The notes below the pieces were generated by a model that saw nothing but the letters and a program-made list of their open reading frames with translations, ran no database searches and was not told where the DNA came from. A stretch of DNA of 64,000 bases from Desmonostoc geniculatum HA4340-LM1 (GTDB lineage: Bacteria; Cyanobacteriota; Cyanobacteriia; Cyanobacteriales; Nostocaceae), in NCBI GenBank assembly GCA_019359545.1, contig JAHHHB010000009.1, forward strand, positions 1 through 64,000. The letters run 5' to 3'. Shown in pieces: positions 52,870 through 63,700 of this stretch. The translations under genes and the position numbers were made by a program. Numbering within the stretch: the first letter of the stretch is position 1; the number at the start of each line of letters is the position of its first letter.

Positions 52870-54753
52870 ATGTGCGGAATCGTTGGATATATAGGCACTC
52901 AAGCGGCGACAGACATTTTACTGGCTGGGCTGGAAAAACTGGAGTACAGGGGCTATGATTCTGCTGGAATCGCCACTGTTTGGGAAGGTGAGGTTCATTG
53001 TGTGCGGGCAAAGGGCAAACTGCATAACCTACGTTCTAAACTGGAACAAATAGAAACCCCTGCCCAGATTGGTATTGGTCACACTCGCTGGGCGACTCAT
53101 GGTAAACCAGAAGAATACAACGCCCATCCCCACATGGATACCGCAATGCGAGTGGCGGTGGTGCAAAATGGCATTATCGAAAATTACCGCGAGTTACGCG
53201 AAGAACTCAAAGCCAAAGGACACGTTTTTCGTTCTGAAACCGATACCGAAGTTATCCCCCACCTCATTGCCGAACTTCTAAAGAACTTTTCCCCCTCATC
53301 TCCCTCATCTCCTTTGTTAGAGGCAATTCGCCAAGCTGTTAACCACCTACAAGGAGCATTTGCACTTGCAGTGGTTTGTGCTGATTATGCTGATGAATTG
53401 ATTGTTGTTCGCCAACAAGCACCCTTGGTGATTGGTTTTGGGCAAGGCGAGTTCTTTTGTGCTTCCGACACGCCAGCGATCGTTGCCTACACCCGTGCAG
53501 TGCTACCTTTGGAAAATGGCGAAATTGCCCGTCTAACACCATTGGGCGTTGAGATTTACAATTTTGCTGGGGACAGGCTCAAAAAACAACCCCGACTACT
53601 CAACTTGAATCCCACGATGGTAGAAAAACAGGGGTTCAAACACTTCATGCTCAAGGAAATTCATGAGCAACCGGGGGTAGTGAGAGCGAGTTTAGAAGCT
53701 TATTTTAATAATGTAGAAGAAAATGTGCGATCGCCAATCAATCTAGGGTTACCTGAAGATTTATACACAGATTTAGAACAAATTCACATCGTCGCTTGTG
53801 GTACAAGTTGGCACGCTGCATTAATTGGAAAATATTTAATCGAACAATTAGCAGGAATTTCAACCCAGGTACATTACGCTTCTGAGTATCGCTATGCACC
53901 ATCACCATTGACATCCAATACTTTGATTATTGGCGTTACTCAATCAGGTGAAACTGCTGATACCCTAGCAGCTTTGGCGATGGAAAAAGAACGCCGCCAA
54001 GGCAAAGAAGCCAGATATGAAGCGCGACTTTTAGGTATTACGAATCGTCCAGAAAGCAGCCTTGGTCATCTAGTGCCACATATCATTAGTACCTTAGCGG
54101 GAATTGAAATTGGGGTAGCGGCGACAAAAACTTTTACCGCCCAACTGATGGCATTTTATGCATTGGCATTAGATTTAGCAGCTCATCGTCAGACAGTTGA
54201 CAAAGAAACTTTAGAGAAAATTATTAATGGCTTGCGACAAATTCCTAAAGAGATTGAGTCAACATTAGAAAGTCAGGAACGTTTAAGCGAACAACTGGCA
54301 CATGAATTTGCCGAAACCCAAGATTTTATTTTTGTAGGAAGAGGAATTAACTTTCCCATTGCTTTAGAAGGGGCGTTGAAATTAAAAGAAATCAGCTATA
54401 TTCACGCCGAAGGATATCCAGCTGGAGAGATGAAACACGGTCCCATCGCGCTTTTAGATGCGAAAGTGCCAGTGGTGGCGATCGCAATTCCTGGTAGTGT
54501 GTATGAAAAGGTTATTTCCAATGCCCAAGAAGCCAAAGCCAGAGACTCTCGCTTAATCGGCGTGACTCCCGTCAACGATGGCGAAGCTGCGGAAATCTTT
54601 AACGATTTGCTCCCTGTTTCCGACGTGGAAGAATTGCTTTCTCCCCTCCTCACAGTTGTACCTTTGCAATTATTGGCTTATCACATTGCCGCGCGTCGCG
54701 GTTTGGATGTCGATCAGCCAAGGAATTTAGCTAAAAGTGTTACGGTAGAATAG
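52870..54753 (+). CDS. glmS: Glutamine-fructose-6-phosphate aminotransferase (isomerising)
   Basis: 627 residues. It makes glucosamine 6-phosphate from fructose 6-phosphate and glutamine, the first step to UDP-GlcNAc for peptidoglycan. The N-terminal Ntn glutaminase begins with the catalytic Cys (MCGIVGYIG), with GHTRWATHG and NGIIENYRELR; two SIS domains follow (CGTSWHAALIGKY, VTQSGETADT; FVGRGINFPIALEG, EGYPAGEMKHGP). The C-terminus DQPRNLAKSVTVE is canonical. FSPSSPSSPLLEA (about residues 140-150) is encoded by a CTCATCTCCCTCATCTCC repeat and looks like a small in-frame expansion. A terminator lies between psaC and glmS, so it has its own promoter. Confidence 0.97.
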   Translation: MCGIVGYIGTQAATDILLAGLEKLEYRGYDSAGIATVWEGEVHCVRAKGKLHNLRSKLEQIETPAQIGIGHTRWATHGKPEEYNAHPHMDTAMRVAVVQNGIIENYRELREELKAKGHVFRSETDTEVIPHLIAELLKNFSPSSPSSPLLEAIRQAVNHLQGAFALAVVCADYADELIVVRQQAPLVIGFGQGEFFCASDTPAIVAYTRAVLPLENGEIARLTPLGVEIYNFAGDRLKKQPRLLNLNPTMVEKQGFKHFMLKEIHEQPGVVRASLEAYFNNVEENVRSPINLGLPEDLYTDLEQIHIVACGTSWHAALIGKYLIEQLAGISTQVHYASEYRYAPSPLTSNTLIIGVTQSGETADTLAALAMEKERRQGKEARYEARLLGITNRPESSLGHLVPHIISTLAGIEIGVAATKTFTAQLMAFYALALDLAAHRQTVDKETLEKIINGLRQIPKEIESTLESQERLSEQLAHEFAETQDFIFVGRGINFPIALEGALKLKEISYIHAEGYPAGEMKHGPIALLDAKVPVVAIAIPGSVYEKVISNAQEAKARDSRLIGVTPVNDGEAAEIFNDLLPVSDVEELLSPLLTVVPLQLLAYHIAARRGLDVDQPRNLAKSVTVE

Positions 54754-54888
54754 TATAAAATTATACCGCATTTTATTGTGTGGAGGAATAAAAAAGTTAT
54801 ACAGTTTATGAAAAAGTTGTAAAATTTGTCCTGTAGGTGGATATGCAAGCATCTACAGGAGTTTTTATGTTCCTAACTCCTATGTGCT

Positions 54889-55199
54889 TCAACTAGCAGC
54901 AAACTCAGTAAATTTTCGTTTGTATGGGGCTTTAAAAGCCAAAACTATATCTTGTTTAGGAACTCCAGCTTCTACTAATTCATTAGCCACTCCGATTTCT
55001 GTTCCATCGCGTTCGATCCAAATTTTGCCATCTTTAATTTCTACGTAAATAATACAACCAAATATTCGCGTTAGCTCTTGCCAACCAATATTCATAACTT
55101 GATAGCGATCGCGCTCATGTGAAAATGGCTTTGATTCAAGATGAGTGGGCGATCGTATTTTCCCAGAAACCGACTCGATGAAAGCCTTGTACTCTTTGA
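54889..55199 (-). pseudogene. xisI remnant without N-terminus or partner xisH
   Basis: From ATG 55095 the frame gives 68 residues matching XisI from about its residue 43 on (MNIGWQELTRIFGC, then KIWIERDGTEIGVANELVEA and FKAPYKRKFTEFA). The same frame stays open upstream (FSHERDRYQV aligns with XisI FDTERDRYLL) to a stop near 55199 with no start codon, and the segment before it (LKEYKAFIESVSGKIRSPTH) is not clear XisI sequence. No xisH is next to it. It is probably a truncated relic, lying beside another truncated gene. Confidence 0.75.
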
Positions 55200-55304
55200 G
55201 TTAGGGAAATAGGCAGGAGTAATGGCGTTCTTCATAGCTTATACCCATGCCTCACTTGCCCTGAGGTTCAAACCCTTGCGTTATAACAATGTCTGCTGAA
55301 TTAC

Positions 55305-56390
55305 CTACTGACTCGGCTTGAATTTCAGTTTATTTTCATGGACTATTGCTATGCTATGATCTGTCGATAAACTCCCCAAAGCCAGCACCCGCGCCATGTC
55401 TTGAGAACTGGTGGTGTTAGTTCCTCTCAAGTCAGCCAAGAGATGCCGAATTACCGTGTCTCTCAGTCCCCAACTGCGGAAACGTTGATTTAGTTTCGCT
55501 GCGCCACCCAAGCGATCGATAATCATGTTGGTGGCGGTGTTGTCACTGATGGTAATCATCTTGGTGATGGTTTCCAAAGCCGTGTATTTCTTGCCAACTG
55601 CCTCATACTGCATAGTTCCAGAACCGTTGGTCACTAAGTCACGGCGCATGGTCAGCTTTTCCTCAAGGGTGACTTTACCAGCGTCTAAATCTTGGAAAAA
55701 GGCCATGAGAATTGGCAGTTTAATCGTACTAGCGGCCGGGAAAACGCGATCGCCTCCAATATCCAGATAATCGCCAGTATCCAAATCGAGAAAAAACATT
55801 CCTGTTTTCAGAAAGCTGTAGCGACTCATCAAGGCTTTAACTTGAGGTTCCAATGCTTTCATCGGTGAATGCATTGGAACCACGCCAGCAAATAGAGTGC
55901 TATTATCACCGACTGTTGGCGAAATACTCGATTGAGTCGGAGTTATTTCTAGATATTTCGGCTGGGTTGCAGTTAGTGGTACTGGCTTGGGTAACTGCAC
56001 AGACCAATGATTGGGGGATTCCTCTTGCAGTTTTACCTGTGCTAGATCGAAGGTGTAACCGGGTGCTAAAGTAACTACCATACGGGTATAATCTGCGTTA
56101 AACTGCCCGATGGTAATGTCTTTAATTATTAACCCAATTCTTTGACTAGTCTGTGGATATCCTAGTGTAACTCCAGGTAAATCAATAACCAGACGGGTAG
56201 GGTTGGTAAGTAATTGTAGTTTGGGTTGAACATTCTCATCTGTGGTGAAATCCAGATGATTGCGATTGCTATCGAAATGCCAATTGGCGATCGCCGCAGC
56301 TTTGACAGTGGAGCCAAACAGGAATAAACTCAAGAAGCTAGGTAGAACCCAGTTTGCTTTCAGAATAATTTCTTTGTGTGTGAGGAGCAT
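55305..56390 (-). pseudogene. AMIN + class A beta-lactamase-fold protein, C-terminally truncated
   Basis: 361 residues from ATG 56390, chosen because it begins a signal peptide (ANWVLPSFLSLFLFGSTVKA). An AMIN domain (peptidoglycan/septal localisation) spans about 35-135, then a serine beta-lactamase-like domain with STIK (SxxK nucleophile) and SDNTAT (SDN motif). The third essential motif (KTG) and the last helix are missing: after MARVLAL the family sequence breaks off into GSLSTDHSIAIVHENKLK and a stop. The protein is therefore probably inactive. The truncation point lies 100-400 bp from the xisI relic, consistent with a deletion or rearrangement there. Confidence 0.75.
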
Positions 56391-56704
56391 CGGTGATTGG
56401 TTGTCGTGTGATGAAAATTCATGAACAAACAAAAGCCGCTCACCATTAAAGCATACTTATGAGAAATTTTGTAAAAAAACGAGTGCAGATCAATCCTCGT
56501 GAATATTGTTCGATTCTCTCCCTGTTTTTGCAAAATTGGGATGCTTGTTTTGCAACCTGTCCAATACTTCCATCAGATACGACTTATACCAATTCTCTAA
56601 AAACTAGCTGCACATTATTTTGACCCCTCCCAACCTTCCCCCAAGTTCGGGGAAATGCCGCAAGCGCAGGGGTTCTTTCTATGCATCTTCATATGGAAAT
56701 GCTA

Positions 56705-57571
56705 TTAGTATCTATTTTCAAGTTTGACATGAGAAAACTGAGATAACGCATCAGGTGCTAGAGGAGTGACTGGTCGATAATCTTGACTCACAAGAAAATC
56801 TGGTCGGGGATTTTGAACTGGTAAAGGAATATTTTCAAGACTGTTATAAGTAATAATCACAGTAGAACGCCCAAATGGCGAGATATTATTTGATGAAGCA
56901 TGTACAATGTTACTATCAAAAAATACTACTGAACCTGCCGCTGCTTTTATAAAAGTAATTCCATACTTTGATACTAAATCAGCAACTAATTCCTGGCTTA
57001 AAGAATACTTCAAATTAGCACTAAAACTCGATATCCACCCATTGTTGTCGCTAGAACTATTAGAATTTGTGGTTGCAACTTTCGGATGATGATTCGTAAC
57101 ATCAATCATTTCTTCTTTATGGGAACCAGGAATTACAAATAATGGACCATTAAATTCGTTCATATCATCCAATAAACACATAGCATTGACTACTTGTGGT
57201 CTTGGCATTCCATCCTCATTGCGCCAGTAAATGTAGTCTTGATGCCATTTCCAAATATCGCCACTAAATGCTGCCTTAATATTAATTTTGAATTGATATG
57301 TGTAGACTTTACTTCTAACTATTTGCATCGCAGGTTCAACGAGAAATGGATGTCTTGTTAGGCAATTAAAAACATCATTTTTGGTATGCAGTCCATGAAG
57401 AGAACGTACAGTTTTACCATCTTTTTCAAGAATTTTTTTGGGTGAATTTTCTACTGATAAAACAGATAACTCTGCTTTCATAATTTCGACTTCGGTACGG
57501 GAAAAATATTCTGGCAATAAAAGAAATCCTTGATTTCTATAGATTAATAACTGTTCCTCTGTTAACTGCAT
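56705..57571 (-). CDS. Phytanoyl-CoA dioxygenase (PhyH)-family Fe(II)/2-oxoglutarate oxygenase
   Basis: 288 residues. WKWHQDYIYWR contains the HxD iron ligands, GPLFVIPGSHKEEM is a PhyH hallmark, IVHASSNN the distal His, and GRSTVIITYN the 2-oxoglutarate-binding Arg. It hydroxylates an unactivated carbon using O2 and 2-oxoglutarate. It lies 184 bp behind the NRPS gene on the same strand, so it may hydroxylate an amino acid or the peptide product. A link to the NRPS is inference. 56433-56704 upstream of the previous gene holds CCCCAAGTTCGGGG and nothing else. Confidence 0.88.
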   Translation of the reverse strand: MQLTEEQLLIYRNQGFLLLPEYFSRTEVEIMKAELSVLSVENSPKKILEKDGKTVRSLHGLHTKNDVFNCLTRHPFLVEPAMQIVRSKVYTYQFKINIKAAFSGDIWKWHQDYIYWRNEDGMPRPQVVNAMCLLDDMNEFNGPLFVIPGSHKEEMIDVTNHHPKVATTNSNSSSDNNGWISSFSANLKYSLSQELVADLVSKYGITFIKAAAGSVVFFDSNIVHASSNNISPFGRSTVIITYNSLENIPLPVQNPRPDFLVSQDYRPVTPLAPDALSQFSHVKLENRY

Positions 57572-57755
57572 ATTAAAATCCTACATCTATGAACAATTAA
57601 AATCTAACTCTTTTAAAATTTACAGCCATTGCCATAAATACTTAAATATTTAATTGTGGATTGATAGGTTAAACTACTCTATTTTTTTTAATTACTCATG
57701 AATAATTTAGGTATTAATGAGTATTAACTGTCCGATCAATCGAAAAATTGATGTG

Positions 57756-60700
57756 CTATACCAACTCAATATTTAAAAATCCGCTACGTTGGAAATAAGC
57801 TAAATATTTGCTGATTAATTCAATATCCATTGATGGACATGTAATAGACGTATTAGCAATTACGTCAAGTGTATTGCGACAGTCTAAATCAGCAGTATTT
57901 TGATATAGCTCCCATGCAGCGAGTTCTTGATTGACTTTTTCGGTTAACATTGGTAAAAGAGGAAACAAGGCATTTGTCTGTGAATACTGAGCTTGATTGA
58001 TTAAATTATCTGTCCATTGGGAATAGGGTACTTTTTGAAGTTGGTATCCACAAGCCGATATCAACTCAAATAACTTAATTAAATCGATGTTTTCGGATGG
58101 TAAAGGCACTAAATGAAAGGCCTTTCCTAAAGATTCTTGCTTCCTTGATATTTGTACAATGGCTTTACTGGCATAATCTACAGTGATTAAATCTTGTTTT
58201 TGATTTACTAGTTCTGGAAAACTACCTACTTGTATACAACCTTTAATCAATCTAGATATAAAGTCATCTGTATTAGTTACGCCAGTCTGCGGATGTCCCA
58301 TTAAAAATCCCGATCTAATGACTGTTACAGGGATTCCTCTAGATTTAGCAATCCAAACAAGTTTTTCAGCTACCCATTTACTTTGTGTATAGCCAATCTC
58401 TTGAGATAGATAAGGTTCACTATTATCAATATCATCGTCCTCATAAAGGACATTCAATCCATTTAAACAGGCGATTGCACCAAAAACAGCCATTGTTGAG
58501 ATGTAGTGTACTGGCTTGAGTTGATGCTGACACGCTAATCTGAGAACTTCTTGAGTACCAAGAACATTTGCTGCCTTAATTACAGAATATGGTTTAGCAA
58601 AGTTGACTTGAGCGCCACTATGATAAATAACATCAATCTGCTCTGCTAGCTTCTCAAATTGCTCTAGAGAAAGTCCAAGACGAGGCAAAGCTAAATCTCC
58701 TGGTATGGGGATGATTCTTGAGCTTTGGCTTGCATCCCATATTAAATATTTTTCTAAGGTTTCCTGTAGTCTTTTGAAACCTTCACTTTCGTTATTAGCA
58801 CGCACAAGGCAATGTATTTTCGCCTGAGTTTGCTGTAGCAATTCATGAATTAAGAAAGCACCTAAAAAGCCTGTTGCTCCTGTTAATAAAATATGCTTCG
58901 GCTGACTGATATTGTTAGCAAGCACTCCCTGGGGATAGATGTTTGGATCGAGTACAGCTTCAGCTTTGAGATTAACAACAGTATTGAGACTAGCAGTTCC
59001 TTGATGATGTACTTTGTCAACGATTTGGCTGAGTCCTTCTATAGTTTGCTGCTCAAAAATACATCTTACAGGCAGTTCTACTTGGAAACTTTCTCGTACA
59101 CAGATCGTTAACTGCGCTGCTAACAGAGAATTACCGCCAAGCTCAAAGAAATTATCCCGAATGCCCACACGATCGATACCGAGTATCTTAACCCAGATGT
59201 CGAGCATTTGTTCCTCAGTAGCAGTACGAGGTGTAATTAATCCTACTTCTAGGGAAGATCTGGACTGATCGGGAGCAGGTAGTGCGCGACGGTCTAACTT
59301 GCCATTGGGTGTAAGTGGTAATTTTTCTAGGCATACAAAAGCTGTAGGTATCATATATTCTGGTAGCTTTTGTTCGAGAAAGCGGCGGAGTTCTAAAGCC
59401 AATTTGCGAGTAAACTTACTCTGTAGTGGTTGATTGGCATAGTAATTCCAAGACTTAGTGTGAACTATATTTTGAGAAGCGATCGCCCCTAAAAATACAT
59501 CTACTTTTCCCCTTTGGCAATGTCTGAAAACTACCTCGTAACAGTCAAGCACACTATAGTCTGACCAAATGATATCGATCGCATAAGGTAAATCCTGGCT
59601 TAAATTCCATAGTTCTTCAGGATCGATCCCAGTCTGGGGAAGTTGTTCTAAATGCGATCGCAATTCGCCTACTGTCTTCAACTCATCTGGGTTGTTTAAT
59701 AATTCTACAGTCTTGACTTCCTTAATTAACCTGGCATTAGGTACGTTTCTAATTCCAAAAATTTGTGGCTGGGTTGTTAATAGCAGGTGACGAACAGATG
59801 ACAATGTTAGCTGTTGTTGTTGCCAATCCAACCAAGAAATATCTACAGTGTTGTCAATACTAGTGCCTATATGCAGAATCACATCATAGCGAAACTTTGT
59901 CAGTTCATTGTGATACTCACCGCGCTTGAGGTGAATTTGTACTTGGCTAATCTTGGGTAAGTGCTGTTGCAATGCCGTGAAAAAGTCTGGATGAATTACC
60001 AGTTCTTCCTCTTGGTTAAGGCGTTGTCGAACCCGTTCTTGTAACTGTATTGTGGAAAGTCCGGATGATGCTTGATACAATGCTACAGAAGCGTGGTAAG
60101 CCTCTAATAAAGGCAAGCTACGCACATCTCCAACAAAGATAAAACCGCCAGACTTCACAGCATTTACAGCTCCTGTCAAAACTTGCAGCAGATAGTCAAT
60201 GCTAGGAAAATACTGAACTACCGAGTTAATAATTACCGTATTGAAGGCATCTGCCTCAATGTTCTCAAAATTATCAGCAGGTCTTTGCAACAAAGTCAGT
60301 TGTGGCCAATCCTGACCAGACATTTGTAACTGTTGGATTTGCCGTAGTGCTTCCGGCGCAAAGTCAGTACCCCAATATTTATCGCAATGGGAAATAATTT
60401 TGCATAACAACAAACCTGTACCACAACCAATTTCTAATACTTGGCTAGGTTGCAGAGAAAGAATGCATTCAACAGTGTGGTCTACCCATTCGCGCATCTC
60501 TTCCGCAGGGATGGGCATACCTGTATAACTACTGTTCCAACCAATAATATTGAATACTCGATTTTCTTTCTCAGTAGTTTGTTTGTAGGTTTGATCGTAG
60601 AGTGTTTGCCACTGGGAAAGGTGTTCAGTTTGCCAATCTGTTAATAACTCTTGGGCATTGTCATCTTGTCGATTTTGAACTATATAAGCTACCAAACGCT

Positions 60701-63700
60701 TTTGTCCAGGTGCATCTTCCCGATCTATCACCACACCTGTCTTGACTGACGGATGTTGCATCAACAAAGCTTCAATCTCTCCTAGCTCGATTCGGAAACC
60801 ACGAATTTTTACTTGGCGATCGATACGACTGAGATACTCAATATTGCCATCTGGGAGATAGCAAACTAAATCCCCTGTTTTATAGAGGCGTTCTAGATTT
60901 AAGGATTGGTCTTTTTTGCCTCCTCTGCTCCCCTGCTCCCCTGCTCCCCTGCCTCTTTGAAAGGGATTGAGAATAAACCGAGCATCTGTAAGATCCGGGC
61001 GATTGAAATAGCCACGTGCTAAACCAGCACCACCAATGTAAAGTTCTCCTGGGACACCCACAGGCACTGGTTGTAAGTGAGCGTCGAGTACATAGAATTC
61101 AGTATTGGCTATAGGCCGACCAATCAGAACTTGTCCATCTTCGGATACTACTTTATATGTTGCTGACCAAATAGTAGTTTCAGTAGGGCCATAGACGTTC
61201 CATAAAACAGCACATCGCTGTTGTAATTGCTTAGCTAATTTTTTCGGCAAAGCTTCTCCACCGCAAAGTATTTTCAGATGCTTGCTGCCCTGCCAACCTG
61301 CTTCTAGAAGCAGTTGCCAAGTGGCTGGAGTAGCTTGCATGATGGTAGCGCCAGAATTAGTTAACTTTGCGATTAATTCTGTGCCATCCATAGTCTCTTC
61401 CCGACGCACCATAACGACACGGGCACCAAGAGTAATCGGTAAGAAAATTTCTAGTACTGCAATGTCAAAGGATAAAGTAGTGACGGAAAGCAGTATATCT
61501 TGCTCTGTCACTTCCAAATGCTGACCCATGAAGTGGAGGAAATTAACTACAGAGCGGTGCATAATTTGTACACCTTTCGGTTTGCCAGTAGAACCGGAGG
61601 TGTAGATTACATAAGCTAAGTTCTCAGGATTAATACTAGTCTCAAGGTTATCTTCACTCTGCGTAGCAATATCCTGCCAGTCTCTATCCAAACAGACAAT
61701 ACGCGCTTGATGTTCCGGCAGTTGCGCTAACAAATGTTGTTGAGTTAGTAGCACTGATAGCTGAGAGTCTGACAGCATTAAGGATAAACGCTGCTGTGGA
61801 TAAGCTGGATCTACAGGTATATATGCACCACCGGCTTTGAGGACGGCTAATAGAGCGACGATCATCTCTAGCGATCGCTCCACACAAATACCTACCAATA
61901 CATCTGCACCTACACCTAAAGCTTGTAAATGACGAGCCAATTGATTCGCTCTGGCATTCAACTCGTGGTAAGTTATTTGCCGATCTGCAAAAATTGCGGC
62001 TACAGCATCAGGCGATCGCTCTACTCGCGCTTCAAATAGTTGATGAATGCACGTTTGCTGCGGGTAATCTGCTTGAGTTTGATTCCACTCCACTAATAAT
62101 TTTTGGCGCTCACCAGGTGTTAAAAGAGGTAAATCTGCAACTTTACAATCTGGATTAGCAACAATCCCTGCAACTAAAGTCTGAAAATGTTCTCCGATGC
62201 GAGAGATAGTAGCAGCGTCAAATAAGTCAGTGCTGTATTCAAACCAACCACTAATCCCATCTGGCGTTTCAAATAGTTCTAGGAACAAATCGAACTTGGC
62301 TGTACCATTGTGTTCCAAACGATGGTTGATGTTTATACCAGAAAGTTCCAGAGCTTGCATAGGTACATTTTGCAGCGCAAAGCAGATTTGGAACAAGGGA
62401 TGACGGCTCAAATCCCGCTCTGGTTCTAGTTCCTCCACCAGCTTCTCAAAGGGGATGTCTTGATGAGCATAAGCTTCTAAGGTCACTTCTCGTACTTGCT
62501 TGAGCAACTGGCAAAAACTCGGAGAGCCGGAAAAATCGCTGCGTAATACTAAAGTGTTAACAAAGAATCCAATTAAATTCTCAATTTGTTGGTGGTGACG
62601 GTTGGCAATTAAAGAACCTACGAAGATATCTTCGCTACTCGTATAGCGGAATAGCAGTGTTTGGAATGCTGCTAAAAGCGTCATATATAAAGTAACTCCC
62701 TCCTGCTGGCTGAACCGAGTTACTGCCTCGCTGAGAGATTTGGAGAGTGCTAAAGGTTGACGCGCCCCGCGATAAGTTTGGATTGCTGGACGGGGGCGAT
62801 TGCTTGGTAACTGCAAAATGGGCAAATCTGCTAACTGCTGCTTCCAGTAGGCTAGTTGTTCTGATATGACTTTTCCTTGCAACCATTGCCGTTGCCATAC
62901 AGCAAAGTCTGCATACTGAATGGTCAGTTCAGCTAGGGGAGAAGGTAAACCATTGGCGAAAGTCTGATATAGCAATGTCAATTCTCGAAACAACACGCCC
63001 ACAGACCAACCGTCAAAAACAATGTGGTGAATGCTCAAAAGCAGTAGATATTCCTCTGCATCTAACTGCAATAGAGTTGTTCGCAATAACGGCCCGCGGT
63101 TGATATTAAAAGGCTGCTGGAACTCTTCAATCATCAACCGCTGAATTTCTATATCTTTTTGTGATTCAGACAGCAAACGCAAATCTACCAAATGTATAGG
63201 TACACTCAGAGCCGGAGCAATAATTTGTACAGGTTGCCCATTTGATGAAGCAAAAGTGGTGCGGAAAACTTCGTGTCGCCGAACAATTTCGTTGATGCTT
63301 TGTTCTAAAGCTTTCAGATTTACCTGACCAAACAGGCGAAAAGTTTGGGGAAAATTGTAAAAGGGACTGTCAGGTAACAACTGTTCTAGAAACCATAATC
63401 GCTGCTGGGCAAAGGAAAGAGGCAAGTTTTGGTTCCGGGTTACAGGTGGGATCGCCCAAGTCTGCCATTCGGGATTTTGCTTTAGTTGTGTCTCGATACT
63501 TTCAGCCAAGCTGGCAACAGTAGGCGCATCAAATAAACGCCGCAATGGTAAATCTAATTGATAGGTATCTCGAATACGAGAGATTACCTGAGTCGCTAGC
63601 AGTGAGTGTCCTCCAATCTCAAAAAAGTTATCGCAGACACTAATTTGCTCCAATCTCAAAACTTCCACCCAAATTTTTGCTAGTACTTCCTCAACAGTGG

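Noticed and set aside
55260-55290. GGTTCAAACCC resembling a tRNA T-arm
   Set aside because: No acceptor stem, D-arm or anticodon arm surrounds it.
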